Shown: positions 18,408 through 27,717 of the stretch, piece after piece | Position numbering within the stretch: the first letter of the stretch is position 1 | How the letters are laid out: each line of letters begins with the position of its first letter | Source of the DNA: PRS1 sp965250265 | GTDB taxonomy: Bacteria > Bacteroidota > Bacteroidia > Flavobacteriales > Flavobacteriaceae | Reading direction: 5' to 3' | DNA: 64,000 nt | NCBI GenBank assembly: GCA_965250265.1 | Contig: CBDFNO010000010.1 | Span: 186,001 to 250,000 of the forward strand | Program-made: the position numbers and the translations under genes | The notes under the pieces: generated by a model | Told to the model about the DNA's origin: nothing | Databases searched by the model: none | The model's input: only the letters and a program-made list of their open reading frames with translations

Positions 18408-20251
18408 TTTAAGTGTATGCTTGCCCATTTTTGCCAAGCATAAATATTCCAAATACCCCAGGATTCTTCATGTTTTCCTTCCAAAAAATCAGAAACATAA
18501 TTTCTCAATGCCTCCTCATTAATCCATTGGTTGCCATAAATAGTTGTATTAAATATATGCTTTTCAAGATCATCTCTTAAATAAGAACGCATCCAATCTG
18601 CAATAGGAACCGAAAATCCTCTTTTTTTTGTTTCTATTATAGATTTTGGGTAATTATGTTCCATAGTTTTCTTTAATATTCCTTTAAGTGCAAAGGTATT
18701 CTTCTTAATCTTTGGAAAATATTTTGAAGAAAATTCTACCATCTTTTTGTCTAGAAAAGGAACCCTAACTTCTAAGCTATTCGCCATACTCATTCTATCA
18801 ACTTTTATTAGCACCCTCTGTAAATGGCCATAAAACTCATTGTATCTTAACCAGCTCATCAATTTGTTTTTGGTTCCCAAATCCTTTTGATGATACAAGG
18901 CTTTTAATTCTTTAGTGAATGTTGTATTTGGAATTATACGGTCTAAATGATATTTAGTAATATGTTGTTGTTTTAATAATATCCAATCTGATATTTCTTT
19001 AAACATATAAGGTCCCCAAGAATCTGTTAGTTTAAGCTTTATAGCTAATCTAACCATTGGTTTTCTGATAAAGAATGGTATTTTAAACCAGAGACGTTTT
19101 TGCATTACATCCAGCATTCTAGGGTAACCAAAAAACAGTTCGTCAGCTCCATCACCAGATAACATAACGGTATGATGTTGTCTTGCTAATTTAGTAATTA
19201 TAAAGGTCGGAATTGAAGAATAATCTCCAAATGGTTCAGAGAGGGATCTAAAATGCGCATCAATGCAATCAAGTAAATCCTTCGATTTAATATGCTCTAT
19301 ATGGTGATTGATATTTATATGAGTTGCATATTCAGACGCTTTTTTACTTTCATCAAAACTTACATCATCAACCCCAATAGTAAATGCTTCTATGTCTGGT
19401 TTTAATTTTTTGGCAATAGCATTAACTAATGGACTATCAATTCCACCACTTAAAAATGTTGCTAATGGTACATCACTTACCAGTTGTCTCTTAATTACTT
19501 CAGAAAAATTAACTTCAAATTCTTCATCTGTTATTGATAAAGCCTTCTCATTGTTCTTTAAAGGACTGAAATCAAATTTTAATATGGTTGTTGTTGTAAT
19601 TTTACCTTTCCTTGAAATCTTTAACATCTCGCCAGGGTTAACCTGAAAAATATTCTTATAAATAGTATTTGGTGACTGCATATAGCCAAGACCAAAATAT
19701 TCTTTCAATACGTCTTGTCTCAACTCAATTTGTGATTCAAAAAAAGGATGTTTAAATATTTGATTAAATTGTGAGGCAAATACAACTCCGTTCTTCGAAA
19801 TTCCATAGAACAATGGCTTAATACCAGCAAAATCGCGTGATAGATATAAAATATCTTCTTGTTCATCTATAACAGCAATTCCAAACATACCATTTAACAC
19901 CTTTAATGTCCTTTCTACTCCTATTTTGTCTATAAGATGTACCAGCACTTCGGTGTCGGATGATGGCTTTAAGTTGGTAAGATTGTACCTATTTTTAAGC
20001 TCTTTAAAATTATATAGCTCACCGTTAAATACGACATGATATCGTTTTGAAGGACTATGTTTGGGTTGATTGCCATTTGCACTTAAATCTAAAATGGCCA
20101 ATCGATTAAAACCTAATTGGAAAATAGCACTATTTACAATTTGTGTATTGTCTGGACCTCGATGATTTGAAAGTCTTAATAAATCCGCAAATTGTTCTTT
20201 TGAAGTTAAATCATTACTAAAAAATAAAAACTCACCTAAAAATCCACACAT
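18404..20251 (-). CDS. asnB: Glutamine-dependent asparagine synthetase-like amidotransferase, second copy
   Basis: A 615-residue full-length AsnB with Cys2 (MCGFLGE), RGPDNTQ and GELYN in the glutaminase domain, and SGGIDS (268-273) and GDGADELFFGY in the synthetase domain. It is clearly homologous to the copy at 13897 but far from identical (for example KPLFYSVND against KPLFYGISK), so it is an old paralogue or a separate acquisition rather than a recent duplicate. It probably amidates a carboxylated sugar or intermediate of this pathway; ordinary asparagine synthesis cannot be excluded. A GT2 gene ends 27 bases upstream. Confidence 0.9.
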   Translation of the reverse strand: MCGFLGEFLFFSNDLTSKEQFADLLRLSNHRGPDNTQIVNSAIFQLGFNRLAILDLSANGNQPKHSPSKRYHVVFNGELYNFKELKNRYNLTNLKPSSDTEVLVHLIDKIGVERTLKVLNGMFGIAVIDEQEDILYLSRDFAGIKPLFYGISKNGVVFASQFNQIFKHPFFESQIELRQDVLKEYFGLGYMQSPNTIYKNIFQVNPGEMLKISRKGKITTTTILKFDFSPLKNNEKALSITDEEFEVNFSEVIKRQLVSDVPLATFLSGGIDSPLVNAIAKKLKPDIEAFTIGVDDVSFDESKKASEYATHININHHIEHIKSKDLLDCIDAHFRSLSEPFGDYSSIPTFIITKLARQHHTVMLSGDGADELFFGYPRMLDVMQKRLWFKIPFFIRKPMVRLAIKLKLTDSWGPYMFKEISDWILLKQQHITKYHLDRIIPNTTFTKELKALYHQKDLGTKNKLMSWLRYNEFYGHLQRVLIKVDRMSMANSLEVRVPFLDKKMVEFSSKYFPKIKKNTFALKGILKKTMEHNYPKSIIETKKRGFSVPIADWMRSYLRDDLEKHIFNTTIYGNQWINEEALRNYVSDFLEGKHEESWGIWNIYAWQKWASIHLK

Positions 20252-20278
20252 ATATTTAATAGTCTTTAATTAATAGAG

Positions 20279-21118
20279 TTAATTCAAATTTAGCATCTTT
20301 TTTATTTGCTTTAGTTCTATATACTTAGTTCTTATATTGCCTAGTTTTAACAAAGACATTAAGAAGTTCTTCTTATATTTATTCAGAATAGTATTTTTTA
20401 GGTTATTTGCTAATTCTACTGAAAAATGTTCCTTGCACATTATGTATGTATGTACATCCAACATCAACGTTCTACTTCCTACATCTCGAGATCCACCATC
20501 AGAAGCTTGAGCATGTAATAGTTTAGCATTTGCATTATACCAAATAGGATGCCCAAGTCGAAATAGGTTTAATGCCATATTCCTATCTTCACCTGCGCCT
20601 GTTGGGTCAAAGTTTTCATTAAAGCCCTTAACTTCATTAAATAAATCTTTCAAAATTGCTGAACATCCAGCAGGAAATGCCATAGACACTCTAGATTCTG
20701 GTCCATCGGGATTTGTAGTTAGTACTTTTATAAAGTTTTCAGAATTTAATTTAAGGTAATCTTTATTACTTTTTGTATAATCCCCTTTAGTATTGCAAAC
20801 TGCTCCTGCAACTACATCAAAGCTCCTTTTTATAATAGGAGAGGTTATTTCTCTAATAAAATCAGAATAAATACGTGCATCGTCATCTAAAAACACTAAT
20901 ATATCTCCTTTAGCTTTTTTTGACCCTATATTTCTGGAAACACATGGGCCTAAAGTTTGGGTTAAAATATGCTCACATCGCGAAATGGGTTGTGGCGCTT
21001 CAGATTGATCAACTACTACGATTTCAAAATTGGAAATATCTTGTTTTAATAAATCATCAATCAATAAATTAACATAATCATAACGATTTCGGGTTGGGAT
21101 GATGACACTAATAAACAT
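20279..21118 (-). CDS. Glycosyltransferase family 2
   Basis: A 279-residue inverting GT-A enzyme with ISVIIPTRNRYDYV at the N-terminus, VVVDQSEAPQ, the metal-binding LDDDA (DDD at 78-80), and a GAGEDRNMALNLFRLG segment containing the likely catalytic acid pair. The opening resembles the GT-A part of the protein at 9102 (VIPT-NRY and DQS in both), so the two may be distant paralogues. It is separated from the next upstream GT2 by 3 bases. No membrane helix is obvious. Donor and acceptor are unknown. Confidence 0.87.
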   Translation of the reverse strand: MFISVIIPTRNRYDYVNLLIDDLLKQDISNFEIVVVDQSEAPQPISRCEHILTQTLGPCVSRNIGSKKAKGDILVFLDDDARIYSDFIREITSPIIKRSFDVVAGAVCNTKGDYTKSNKDYLKLNSENFIKVLTTNPDGPESRVSMAFPAGCSAILKDLFNEVKGFNENFDPTGAGEDRNMALNLFRLGHPIWYNANAKLLHAQASDGGSRDVGSRTLMLDVHTYIMCKEHFSVELANNLKNTILNKYKKNFLMSLLKLGNIRTKYIELKQIKKMLNLN

Positions 21119-21121
21119 ATT

Positions 21122-22063
21122 TTAAATATCTAAATAATGGGGTGCTTTCACTACATTTATTTTTCTACTTTCTTTAATCTGCGTAACCGCTTGACCAAAT
21201 ATCTTATATTTTTTAATATAACCCATTACATAACTCCATTTAAGTTTTAGTATATTAATAATAATTAAATTAATTATGCGTTTTTTTTGCTTTTTAACCC
21301 CTTCATCATTATAGTCTTTTAAAATGTTGGCGAATTTTAGCTTAAATTGATTTGCTTCAATCCTATAGTATTCGTCATCAAACAGTTGTCCATGACTCAA
21401 CTTTCTTTTAGGACTATCATGCCCTATAAATATATTGGGAACTATGCCTATTTTAAAACCGTGATATCGTGTTCTTTGCGTAAAATTATTATCTTCTCCA
21501 TAATGATAAAATAAAGGATCGAAACCACCAATAGTATTGAGCACATTTCTAGAAAGTAACCATGCAGCCGCATTAACAAATGGTACATTATAAATTGTTT
21601 TTAAAGGTCTTTGAAGTACATAATCATTTAAAAACTCTTCTTGTTTGGCAACGAATCGTGCGAAGTAAAATTCTAGATGTGTCCCTTTCCAATTCAAATG
21701 TATTGGGCTTAAAACCCCGTATTCAGGATTTTTTTGAGCAAAATTAATCAAATGTTCTAAAGTATTCTTTTCTATATAGGCATCTTGATTTAATAAAAAC
21801 ACATATTGCGCCTGATGTTTTAATGCATAGGAAATCCCAATATTATTAGCTTTTCCAAAACCTAAATTTGTAATTTGCTTTAAAACTATTACTTCTGGAA
21901 AATCAGTTTCAATAATATCTAGTGTTGCATCTGTACTAGCATTATCTACAACAATTGTGATAAGTTCATAACTGCTTTCCTTAAGGCTGATTAAAGACTT
22001 TTTTAACCATTTTTCTGCATTATATGTAGCTATAACACAATATGTTTTTAGATATGAAGACAT
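21122..22063 (-). CDS. Glycosyltransferase family 2, rhamnosyltransferase-like
   Basis: A 313-residue GT-A protein. It has VIATYNAEKWL, VVDNASTDAT, NLGFGKANNIGI and NQDA (92-95) in place of a standard DxD, followed by VPFVNAAAWLLSR and a GGFDPLFYHYGEDNNF segment. These features place it in the rhamnosyltransferase-like GT2 group. It is strongly similar along its length to the protein at 35774, which shares NLGFGKAN, VFLLNQDAY, VPF-NAAAWL and the HYGED region, so the locus carries two paralogues. The role is likely addition of a deoxyhexose or related sugar; this is subgroup inference only. Confidence 0.87.
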   Translation of the reverse strand: MSSYLKTYCVIATYNAEKWLKKSLISLKESSYELITIVVDNASTDATLDIIETDFPEVIVLKQITNLGFGKANNIGISYALKHQAQYVFLLNQDAYIEKNTLEHLINFAQKNPEYGVLSPIHLNWKGTHLEFYFARFVAKQEEFLNDYVLQRPLKTIYNVPFVNAAAWLLSRNVLNTIGGFDPLFYHYGEDNNFTQRTRYHGFKIGIVPNIFIGHDSPKRKLSHGQLFDDEYYRIEANQFKLKFANILKDYNDEGVKKQKKRIINLIIINILKLKWSYVMGYIKKYKIFGQAVTQIKESRKINVVKAPHYLDI

Positions 22064-22073
22064 TCTTATTTAA

Positions 22074-22976
22074 TTATTTATGCTTTATTATAAAAAAAGA
22101 TTTAATAAATCTATAGAACTTAAATACAAAATGATATCTTTTTAACAAGTACCATTTAAAATTAAAATGCAAAAGCCAAAAAAACCTTTTATATAATAAC
22201 TTATAATAAATGTCTTTATCATTTATATTGTATCGGTTATTTAAAAAGGAAGCTTGTGTCTCGTGTAATCGAAATTGGACCAAACGTTCCCGTAAAAAGG
22301 CAATATAATAATTTTTAAACATACGTAACCAAAATTCATAATCTACCAATTGAAACATATTGGTATCAAAATAACCTATAGTTTCAAGAAGGTCTTTTCT
22401 GAATAATACTGAAACGGGTTCGCCAATAATATTTATAGGCTTTTTTTTAAAATAAGGTGATTTTAATAGATATCTTCCCGATAAAACTGTTAACTCTTCA
22501 CTTGGTAAGTTTAAATTAATTTGCAGATCATCAAAGTTTTTAATCCAGCCTTCTGAAAATCGATTGTTTAGATCTGTAATAATATCTCTCTTGGAAGTCA
22601 CCAAAGCAATTTTGTTATCTGTTTCCATCACATCAACCATCTGAGAAATACATTCAGGTTTTAGAACATCGTCCTGAAATAAAAACTTAATATAAATGCC
22701 CTGAGCATGCTTTAAGCTGTTATTCCAGTTTTCGGCTATCCCGGATTGTATATGATGAAACACATAAATCGGGATTTTTGATGTATTATTATAGTCAGAA
22801 ATTATTTCCAAAGTCTTATCTGTAGAGGCATCGTCGGAAATAATTACTTCCAGATTGACATAGGATTGTTGTGTCACTGAATCTAAAGCTTCCTGTAAAT
22901 ATTTCTCACCATTAAAGGTTGGAATACATACAGAGACCAACGGCAAATTATTAGAATTGTTAGCAGAATGCTTCAT
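22074..22976 (-). CDS. Glycosyltransferase family 2
   Basis: A 300-residue GT-A enzyme: VSVCIPTFNGEKYL, SDDASTDKT, the metal site QDDV (101-104), and a late QLVDYEFWLRMFKN segment characteristic of the GT2 acceptor region. The C-terminal 50 residues are rich in aromatic and basic residues (FNFKWYLLKRYHFVFKFYR), consistent with binding to the inner face of the membrane. It overlaps the upstream GT2 by 4 bases. Function in detail is unknown. Confidence 0.87.
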   Translation of the reverse strand: MKHSANNSNNLPLVSVCIPTFNGEKYLQEALDSVTQQSYVNLEVIISDDASTDKTLEIISDYNNTSKIPIYVFHHIQSGIAENWNNSLKHAQGIYIKFLFQDDVLKPECISQMVDVMETDNKIALVTSKRDIITDLNNRFSEGWIKNFDDLQINLNLPSEELTVLSGRYLLKSPYFKKKPINIIGEPVSVLFRKDLLETIGYFDTNMFQLVDYEFWLRMFKNYYIAFLRERLVQFRLHETQASFLNNRYNINDKDIYYKLLYKRFFWLLHFNFKWYLLKRYHFVFKFYRFIKSFFIIKHK

Positions 22977-23827
22977 TTAATTTGACGTTTAAAACTATTT
23001 CTAAGCCCTCTTAAAAACCTAAAGGCTTTTGAATTCATGATACGGACTGCCAATTTATAATCGGCAGTTTTTACAATACTTGCCAATTGACGTCGCTCAC
23101 GCTCTAACATTATTGGATTGCCAATATATTCTAGATAAGCATCAACATTATTTTTGTACAATTGGTCCATGCTTTTTTTATAAAGCACTTCATCTAAGGC
23201 CAATTGTGTACTTACTGAATGGTTCGAATGAGTTCTATAGAAATATAATATTTCAGGAATTTGGTATACTGTCCCATTAGGTTTTAAAATTTTTATCCAT
23301 AGATCCCAATCTTCAAACATATTCTCTTCATTGTAGCCTCCAACACGATCAAAATCGACTCGTTTATACATAGAAGAATTAAAGATCATATTGTATATTA
23401 AAAACTTATCGAATTTATAATTTGGTAAATTCCACTCACCAGATTCCACGCCAATCTTTTTTGCTTTACTATATACAATACTAACTTCGGGATTACTATT
23501 AAATATGTTTACAGCTTTTTCTATATAATTTAAGCCTATAAGGTCGTCGGAGTCTAAAGGTAAAATATAGATTCCTTTAGATTTTAAAACGGCAAAATTT
23601 CTAGCTATGGCTGCACCTTCATTTGGTTTTTTAAAATATTTGAAACGACTATCCTTTTCAATGCAAGGCTTTAAAACATCTTCAGTATTATCTTTTGAAC
23701 CATCATTTACTATAATACATTCCCAGTTGGAATATGTTTGACTCAATACACAATCTAAAGACTCAATAATAAGATGTGCCCTGTTATAGGTAGGCATAAT
23801 AACTGAAACTAACGGGTCTTTAACCAT
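22973..23827 (-). CDS. Glycosyltransferase family 2
   Basis: A 284-residue GT-A enzyme with VSVIMPTYNRAHLI, NWECIIVNDGSKDN, metal motif DSDD (92-95) and MFEDWDLWIKIL as the acceptor-side motif. It is clearly related to the protein at 24785 (shared LPLD-DD, VYS-A and EDWDLW), and its N-terminus also resembles those at 25628 and 34722 (QTY-NWECI). This part of the locus therefore holds a family of related GT2 genes. It overlaps its neighbours by 4 and 8 bases. Specificity is unknown. Confidence 0.88.
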   Translation of the reverse strand: MVKDPLVSVIMPTYNRAHLIIESLDCVLSQTYSNWECIIVNDGSKDNTEDVLKPCIEKDSRFKYFKKPNEGAAIARNFAVLKSKGIYILPLDSDDLIGLNYIEKAVNIFNSNPEVSIVYSKAKKIGVESGEWNLPNYKFDKFLIYNMIFNSSMYKRVDFDRVGGYNEENMFEDWDLWIKILKPNGTVYQIPEILYFYRTHSNHSVSTQLALDEVLYKKSMDQLYKNNVDAYLEYIGNPIMLERERRQLASIVKTADYKLAVRIMNSKAFRFLRGLRNSFKRQIK

Positions 23828-24728
23828 TTCTAAATTTTTGTTTTAAAAATGCTTTAGTAAATAGTATTGTTGTAAGCAAATCTAACCTTTTTAACCAAAA
23901 GCAAGCAATTAAAAAATAGTTAGAAAAAGTTAAAAAGTTTAATTTAAAAACCATAAGTTCAAAATAGCGAATAAATTCCCCTCTTTGAACTTCGGTAAAC
24001 TGTTTAGGTTTATAGCGTATTATATCTCTAAAAAAAAAATAAGCGCTTTTGTATTTTTTTCTAAAATTTTCAGATCTACCGGTAATACTTTGCTCCGAAG
24101 TTCTAATTGATACAATGGCACTATTGATAGTATATATATGGCCAAAATTACTAAATTCTAACCAGGCCATATCATCAGTATACCAACCCAAAGGATAATT
24201 CTCAAATCCATAGGTTTGGTAAGCTTCTCTTTTAAAAATATATTCAGATAAAGAACTCCGGCTTTCATTTTTAAAATTCTTAAAATAAGCATCTGTGGCT
24301 AACTCAATTTGGGGATGCTTATATATATCAGAAATTTGGTCACCATCAGAATTTATGGCAACTGAAGCATATTTTACAACAGAAATATTTGCATTTGCAA
24401 TAGCCTCAATAGCTTGATAAAAGTCCTCAACCACTTTAGACCCTAAAACATCGTCATCACCCAACAACATAAGCCATTCTTCATTCTTTGTTAAGCCTAT
24501 ACATCTATCCCATTGTTGTACAAGAGATTGCTGGCCTAAATTTGAGTCAAAATAGTGATAATTAAATTCTAAGTTATGTTTATATTCACTCAGCAATTCT
24601 TCAGGATTCGATGTGCTTGCATCATTTCCGATATAAACATTAAAACGTTTATCCGTTTGATTCGAAAGTGATTTTAAAGTCTCTTCAAAAAATAAAAAAT
24701 TATAATATGGAATAACAATAGCTAACAT
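23820..24728 (-). CDS. Glycosyltransferase family 2-like
   Basis: A 302-residue GT-A protein with IVIPYYNFLFFEETLKSL, IGNDASTSN and the metal motif GDDDV (90-94); the acceptor-side segment reads GWYTDDMAWL, different from the usual EDWDLW. A T10 tract on the coding strand (plus-strand A10 at 24030-24039) encodes three Phe within AYFFFRDI and is a possible slippage site. The C-terminus is hydrophobic and basic. A 56-base gap to the next upstream gene separates it from the preceding coupled pair. Specificity is unknown. Confidence 0.83.
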   Translation of the reverse strand: MLAIVIPYYNFLFFEETLKSLSNQTDKRFNVYIGNDASTSNPEELLSEYKHNLEFNYHYFDSNLGQQSLVQQWDRCIGLTKNEEWLMLLGDDDVLGSKVVEDFYQAIEAIANANISVVKYASVAINSDGDQISDIYKHPQIELATDAYFKNFKNESRSSLSEYIFKREAYQTYGFENYPLGWYTDDMAWLEFSNFGHIYTINSAIVSIRTSEQSITGRSENFRKKYKSAYFFFRDIIRYKPKQFTEVQRGEFIRYFELMVFKLNFLTFSNYFLIACFWLKRLDLLTTILFTKAFLKQKFRNG

Positions 24729-24784
24729 TTTTAATAATATTGTGGAGGTATACGTTCCATAAAAATCAAATAGAAATTAACTTA

Positions 24785-25624
24785 TTATTTTTTAAAAGTG
24801 CGTTTAATTTTTTTAACCAATCGTTTATATAAAGAATCATTCAACACTCTATATTTTTCATTCAAACTAGAGAATTTATTCTTTAAGTCATCATATTGAT
24901 TAATAAGCATAATGGGATTACCGTAATATTTCATAAAAATATTTTTGTTTAAATAATATATATCCATTAGAATATGATTATTAAAATCATCTTCAGAAAA
25001 TTTGTCACTCATAGAACTGTTTTTATGCTTTCTATAATAAAAAAGTACTTCAGGAATTTTAACAACTTTATTTGTTTCGTTAAGGAGTCTTAACCATAAA
25101 TCCCAGTCTTCTCTGCCATGCTTTAGTTCTTCTCTATAGCCACCAACTAAATTGAAATCTTCCTTTTTAAAAATGGCAGAACAAAATATTAAATTTTGTG
25201 ATAATAAACTTTTAAAATCATAATCTGGAAAAATCCACTCTTCATTTAATTCTCCAAAATAAAACGCTCTTGAATATACTAATGTTAAGCTCATATCTTT
25301 ATCAAATTCGGAAATAGCCTTTGAAATATATACCGCATGTATTTTATCATCGGCATCAAGTGGTAAAATTAACTCTCCCTTGCAATTCTGTATACCATAA
25401 TTACGAGCATTTGAAAGCCCTCCATTTTCTTTTTTATAATATTTAACTTTAGGGTTTGCAAGAAAAGGTTTAATAACTAAATCAATATTATCTTCAGATC
25501 CATCATCAATAACAATAATTTCCCAATTTGTATAGGTTTGCTTTAAAACTGAATCTAATGCCATCGGCAAAAATTCGGCTTGGTTATAACAAGGCATAAT
25601 AATAGAAATTAATGGGTTGATCAT
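24785..25624 (-). CDS. Glycosyltransferase family 2
   Basis: A 279-residue GT-A enzyme: ISIIMPCYNQAEFLPMAL, VIDDGSEDN, GLSNARNYGI, metal motif DADD (90-93) and GREDWDLWLRLL. It is a paralogue of the protein at 22973. The C-terminus is strongly basic (KRLVKKIKRTFKK), which probably helps it bind the membrane where the lipid-linked acceptor lies. It is 3 bases after the upstream GT2 and so clearly in the same transcript. Donor and acceptor are unknown. Confidence 0.88.
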   Translation of the reverse strand: MINPLISIIMPCYNQAEFLPMALDSVLKQTYTNWEIIVIDDGSEDNIDLVIKPFLANPKVKYYKKENGGLSNARNYGIQNCKGELILPLDADDKIHAVYISKAISEFDKDMSLTLVYSRAFYFGELNEEWIFPDYDFKSLLSQNLIFCSAIFKKEDFNLVGGYREELKHGREDWDLWLRLLNETNKVVKIPEVLFYYRKHKNSSMSDKFSEDDFNNHILMDIYYLNKNIFMKYYGNPIMLINQYDDLKNKFSSLNEKYRVLNDSLYKRLVKKIKRTFKK

Positions 25625-25627
25625 TCC

Positions 25628-26593
25628 TTAAACATTAAATTTTAAAAATCGCTCACCTTTTGAAAAAGCAACAAACAGAAATAAAGACATACATAATTTT
25701 GTCACCAGAACAAATTTTACATATAAGCTATATTTTAATACATCAATATTACTAATTAAAGTCTTAAAGATAAAAAAGGAATTTTTATATTGTTTCTTAC
25801 GCACCGAAAATTTATACAATGCTAAAAGGTCTAAATAATTTTTATGTAATGAATCTTTACTTAATTTCTTTTTATATTTTTTAAAAATATTGAACTTTAT
25901 TTTAGCGTTCGAAAATAGTTTTAAAGCAGAATCTGTTGCTGAATTAGACATATTTTCTCCATGATATTTAAATATCACTAAATAATCCTCTATCGGAATA
26001 TAATTTTTGGATACCTCAAGTACTCTCATATGAAAATCGTAGTCTTGGGCTTGATGTAAATCTTCATCAAAAGTTAATTGGTTTTCAATTAAAAAATCTC
26101 TTTTCCATAAAGGTGCACCTGTTAACCAAAACGATTTAAATAGTATATAATCTTCAAAAATGTTGTTTGAAGTTATGGAAGTTGCTCTCAAGCCCATATT
26201 CCTATTTGTTTTAACATCAAACATCATGGTTTGGCAAATACAATACGAATATGCTGAATTATTAAGCTCAACTATCTGTCGCTCTAATTTAGTTGGCAGC
26301 ATGATATCATCATCGTCAAACCAATTAATATAGTCACCCTTACTTAGCTCAAACCCATAATTGCGACATGTATTAGCCCCTTTAAATCTATTTGTTGGAC
26401 GCTGGTAGTATTGAAATCGGGCGTCTTTATTACTATAGTTTGTAACAACATCTATAGTATTATCGTTAGATCCATCGTCTACCACAATACATTCCCAATT
26501 GGTGTAGGTTTGTGCCAATACGCTATCTAAAGTTTCAGAAATGAGGTGTCCACGATTATACGTTGGTATTAGAATTGAAATAAGTGGATTCAT
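25628..26593 (-). CDS. Glycosyltransferase family 2
   Basis: A 321-residue GT-A enzyme with ISILIPTYNRGHLISETL, NWECIVVDDGSNDN, YYQRPTNRFKGAN-CRNYGF and the metal site WFDDDDIMLP (DDDD 93-96). The same long motifs appear in the protein at 34722 (YYQRPSSRPKGANACRNYGF, WFDSDDIMLP), so the two are paralogues 8 kb apart, probably using similar donors. The acceptor-side segment is AQDYDFHMRVLE. A hydrophobic basic C-terminus suggests peripheral membrane location. It lies 17 bases after a GT4 gene. Confidence 0.88.
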   Translation of the reverse strand: MNPLISILIPTYNRGHLISETLDSVLAQTYTNWECIVVDDGSNDNTIDVVTNYSNKDARFQYYQRPTNRFKGANTCRNYGFELSKGDYINWFDDDDIMLPTKLERQIVELNNSAYSYCICQTMMFDVKTNRNMGLRATSITSNNIFEDYILFKSFWLTGAPLWKRDFLIENQLTFDEDLHQAQDYDFHMRVLEVSKNYIPIEDYLVIFKYHGENMSNSATDSALKLFSNAKIKFNIFKKYKKKLSKDSLHKNYLDLLALYKFSVRKKQYKNSFFIFKTLISNIDVLKYSLYVKFVLVTKLCMSLFLFVAFSKGERFLKFNV

Positions 26594-26610
26594 ATCTCTT
26601 AGTTATTATA

Positions 26611-27717
26611 CTATTTCTTTACCAGTGCTGAAAGAACACCATTAAGTACATCAATATGGCGATCTAAACTAAAGTGATTTTTTATGTGCTGTTTTCCTGC
26701 AATACCTAACAGTTTGGCATAAGCAATATTATCTAAAAGTTGTAACATATGTTTACTCATAGTATCTACATCGTGCTCTTTGCATAAAAGTCCTGTTTTA
26801 CCATGTACAATAACGTCAGGTATACCCGCATGAGTTGTCGCAATTACTGGTAAGCCCGCAATGCTTGCTTCCAATATAGCAACTGGAGTGCCTTCCATAT
26901 CACCATTGGCAGCAGTAACAGAATGTTGCACAAAAGCTAACGATTCACTCAAAAGCTGTTTGCATTTTTCTTGTGTAACAACACCTAAAAGGCTTATGTT
27001 TTTTTCTAAGCCATATAATGATATAATGTTTTGACACATATTAAGTAACTCACCATCACCAGCCATAAGTAATTTAGCATCTGGATGAGTTTTTAATACC
27101 TGCATAAATGCAAGTATGCTATAATATGGAGCCTTTTTATCTGTAAACCGCCCTATGCTAATAAATTGTTTTTTAGTAAACTTTGGCTTAATTTCTAAAA
27201 ACTTATTATTTGGTCCATAGACATTATAAATTAATTTTTTTCTTGAACATCCAAGATCCAATAGTGATTTTTCCATAGTTTTTGAAACTGCAATTATTTT
27301 ACTGCTAAAATCAAATAACTCCTTGTAATTATTATTGTTTTTAACAACCAAGGTTTCACTGGCATCAAAACCATGAAAATGTACAACAAATGGAATGTTA
27401 GACGCTTTTAGCACAGGTAATAAATGATGAGCATGAGTTCCATATTCTACCAAAACCACATTAATATTATTATTTTTTAGCGATTGTAAAAACACTTGAT
27501 CACTAATGTAAGAAAATGGTTTATTGAAAAATAAACGTAGCAAACGCAATTGTAATTTTTTAAGTTTTGATACTTTTAATATACCCTTTTCTTCAAGCTG
27601 AATAAAGTCTCTAGTCCCATAATAATAGAACACATTCCCTTTTAAATACTGCCTGTGCGCCTGAATAAACGTCTCAGAATAAGGATTTTTATTTGGTGAA
27701 AATAGTGCTATGTTCAA
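26611..27717 (-). CDS. Glycosyltransferase family 4
   Basis: A 368-residue GT4 with NPYSETFIQAHRQYL near the start, VVHFHGFDAS, SIGRFTDKKAP, AGDGELLN and the donor-site motif EGTPVAILEASIAGLP (E-x7-E present). The YSETFI/HFHGFD combination matches the WcaL-like GT4 group seen also at 10598. It overlaps the GT8-like gene upstream by 4 bases, so the two are coupled. It probably adds one residue to the glycan; the sugar is unknown. Confidence 0.88.
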   Translation of the reverse strand: MNIALFSPNKNPYSETFIQAHRQYLKGNVFYYYGTRDFIQLEEKGILKVSKLKKLQLRLLRLFFNKPFSYISDQVFLQSLKNNNINVVLVEYGTHAHHLLPVLKASNIPFVVHFHGFDASETLVVKNNNNYKELFDFSSKIIAVSKTMEKSLLDLGCSRKKLIYNVYGPNNKFLEIKPKFTKKQFISIGRFTDKKAPYYSILAFMQVLKTHPDAKLLMAGDGELLNMCQNIISLYGLEKNISLLGVVTQEKCKQLLSESLAFVQHSVTAANGDMEGTPVAILEASIAGLPVIATTHAGIPDVIVHGKTGLLCKEHDVDTMSKHMLQLLDNIAYAKLLGIAGKQHIKNHFSLDRHIDVLNGVLSALVKK

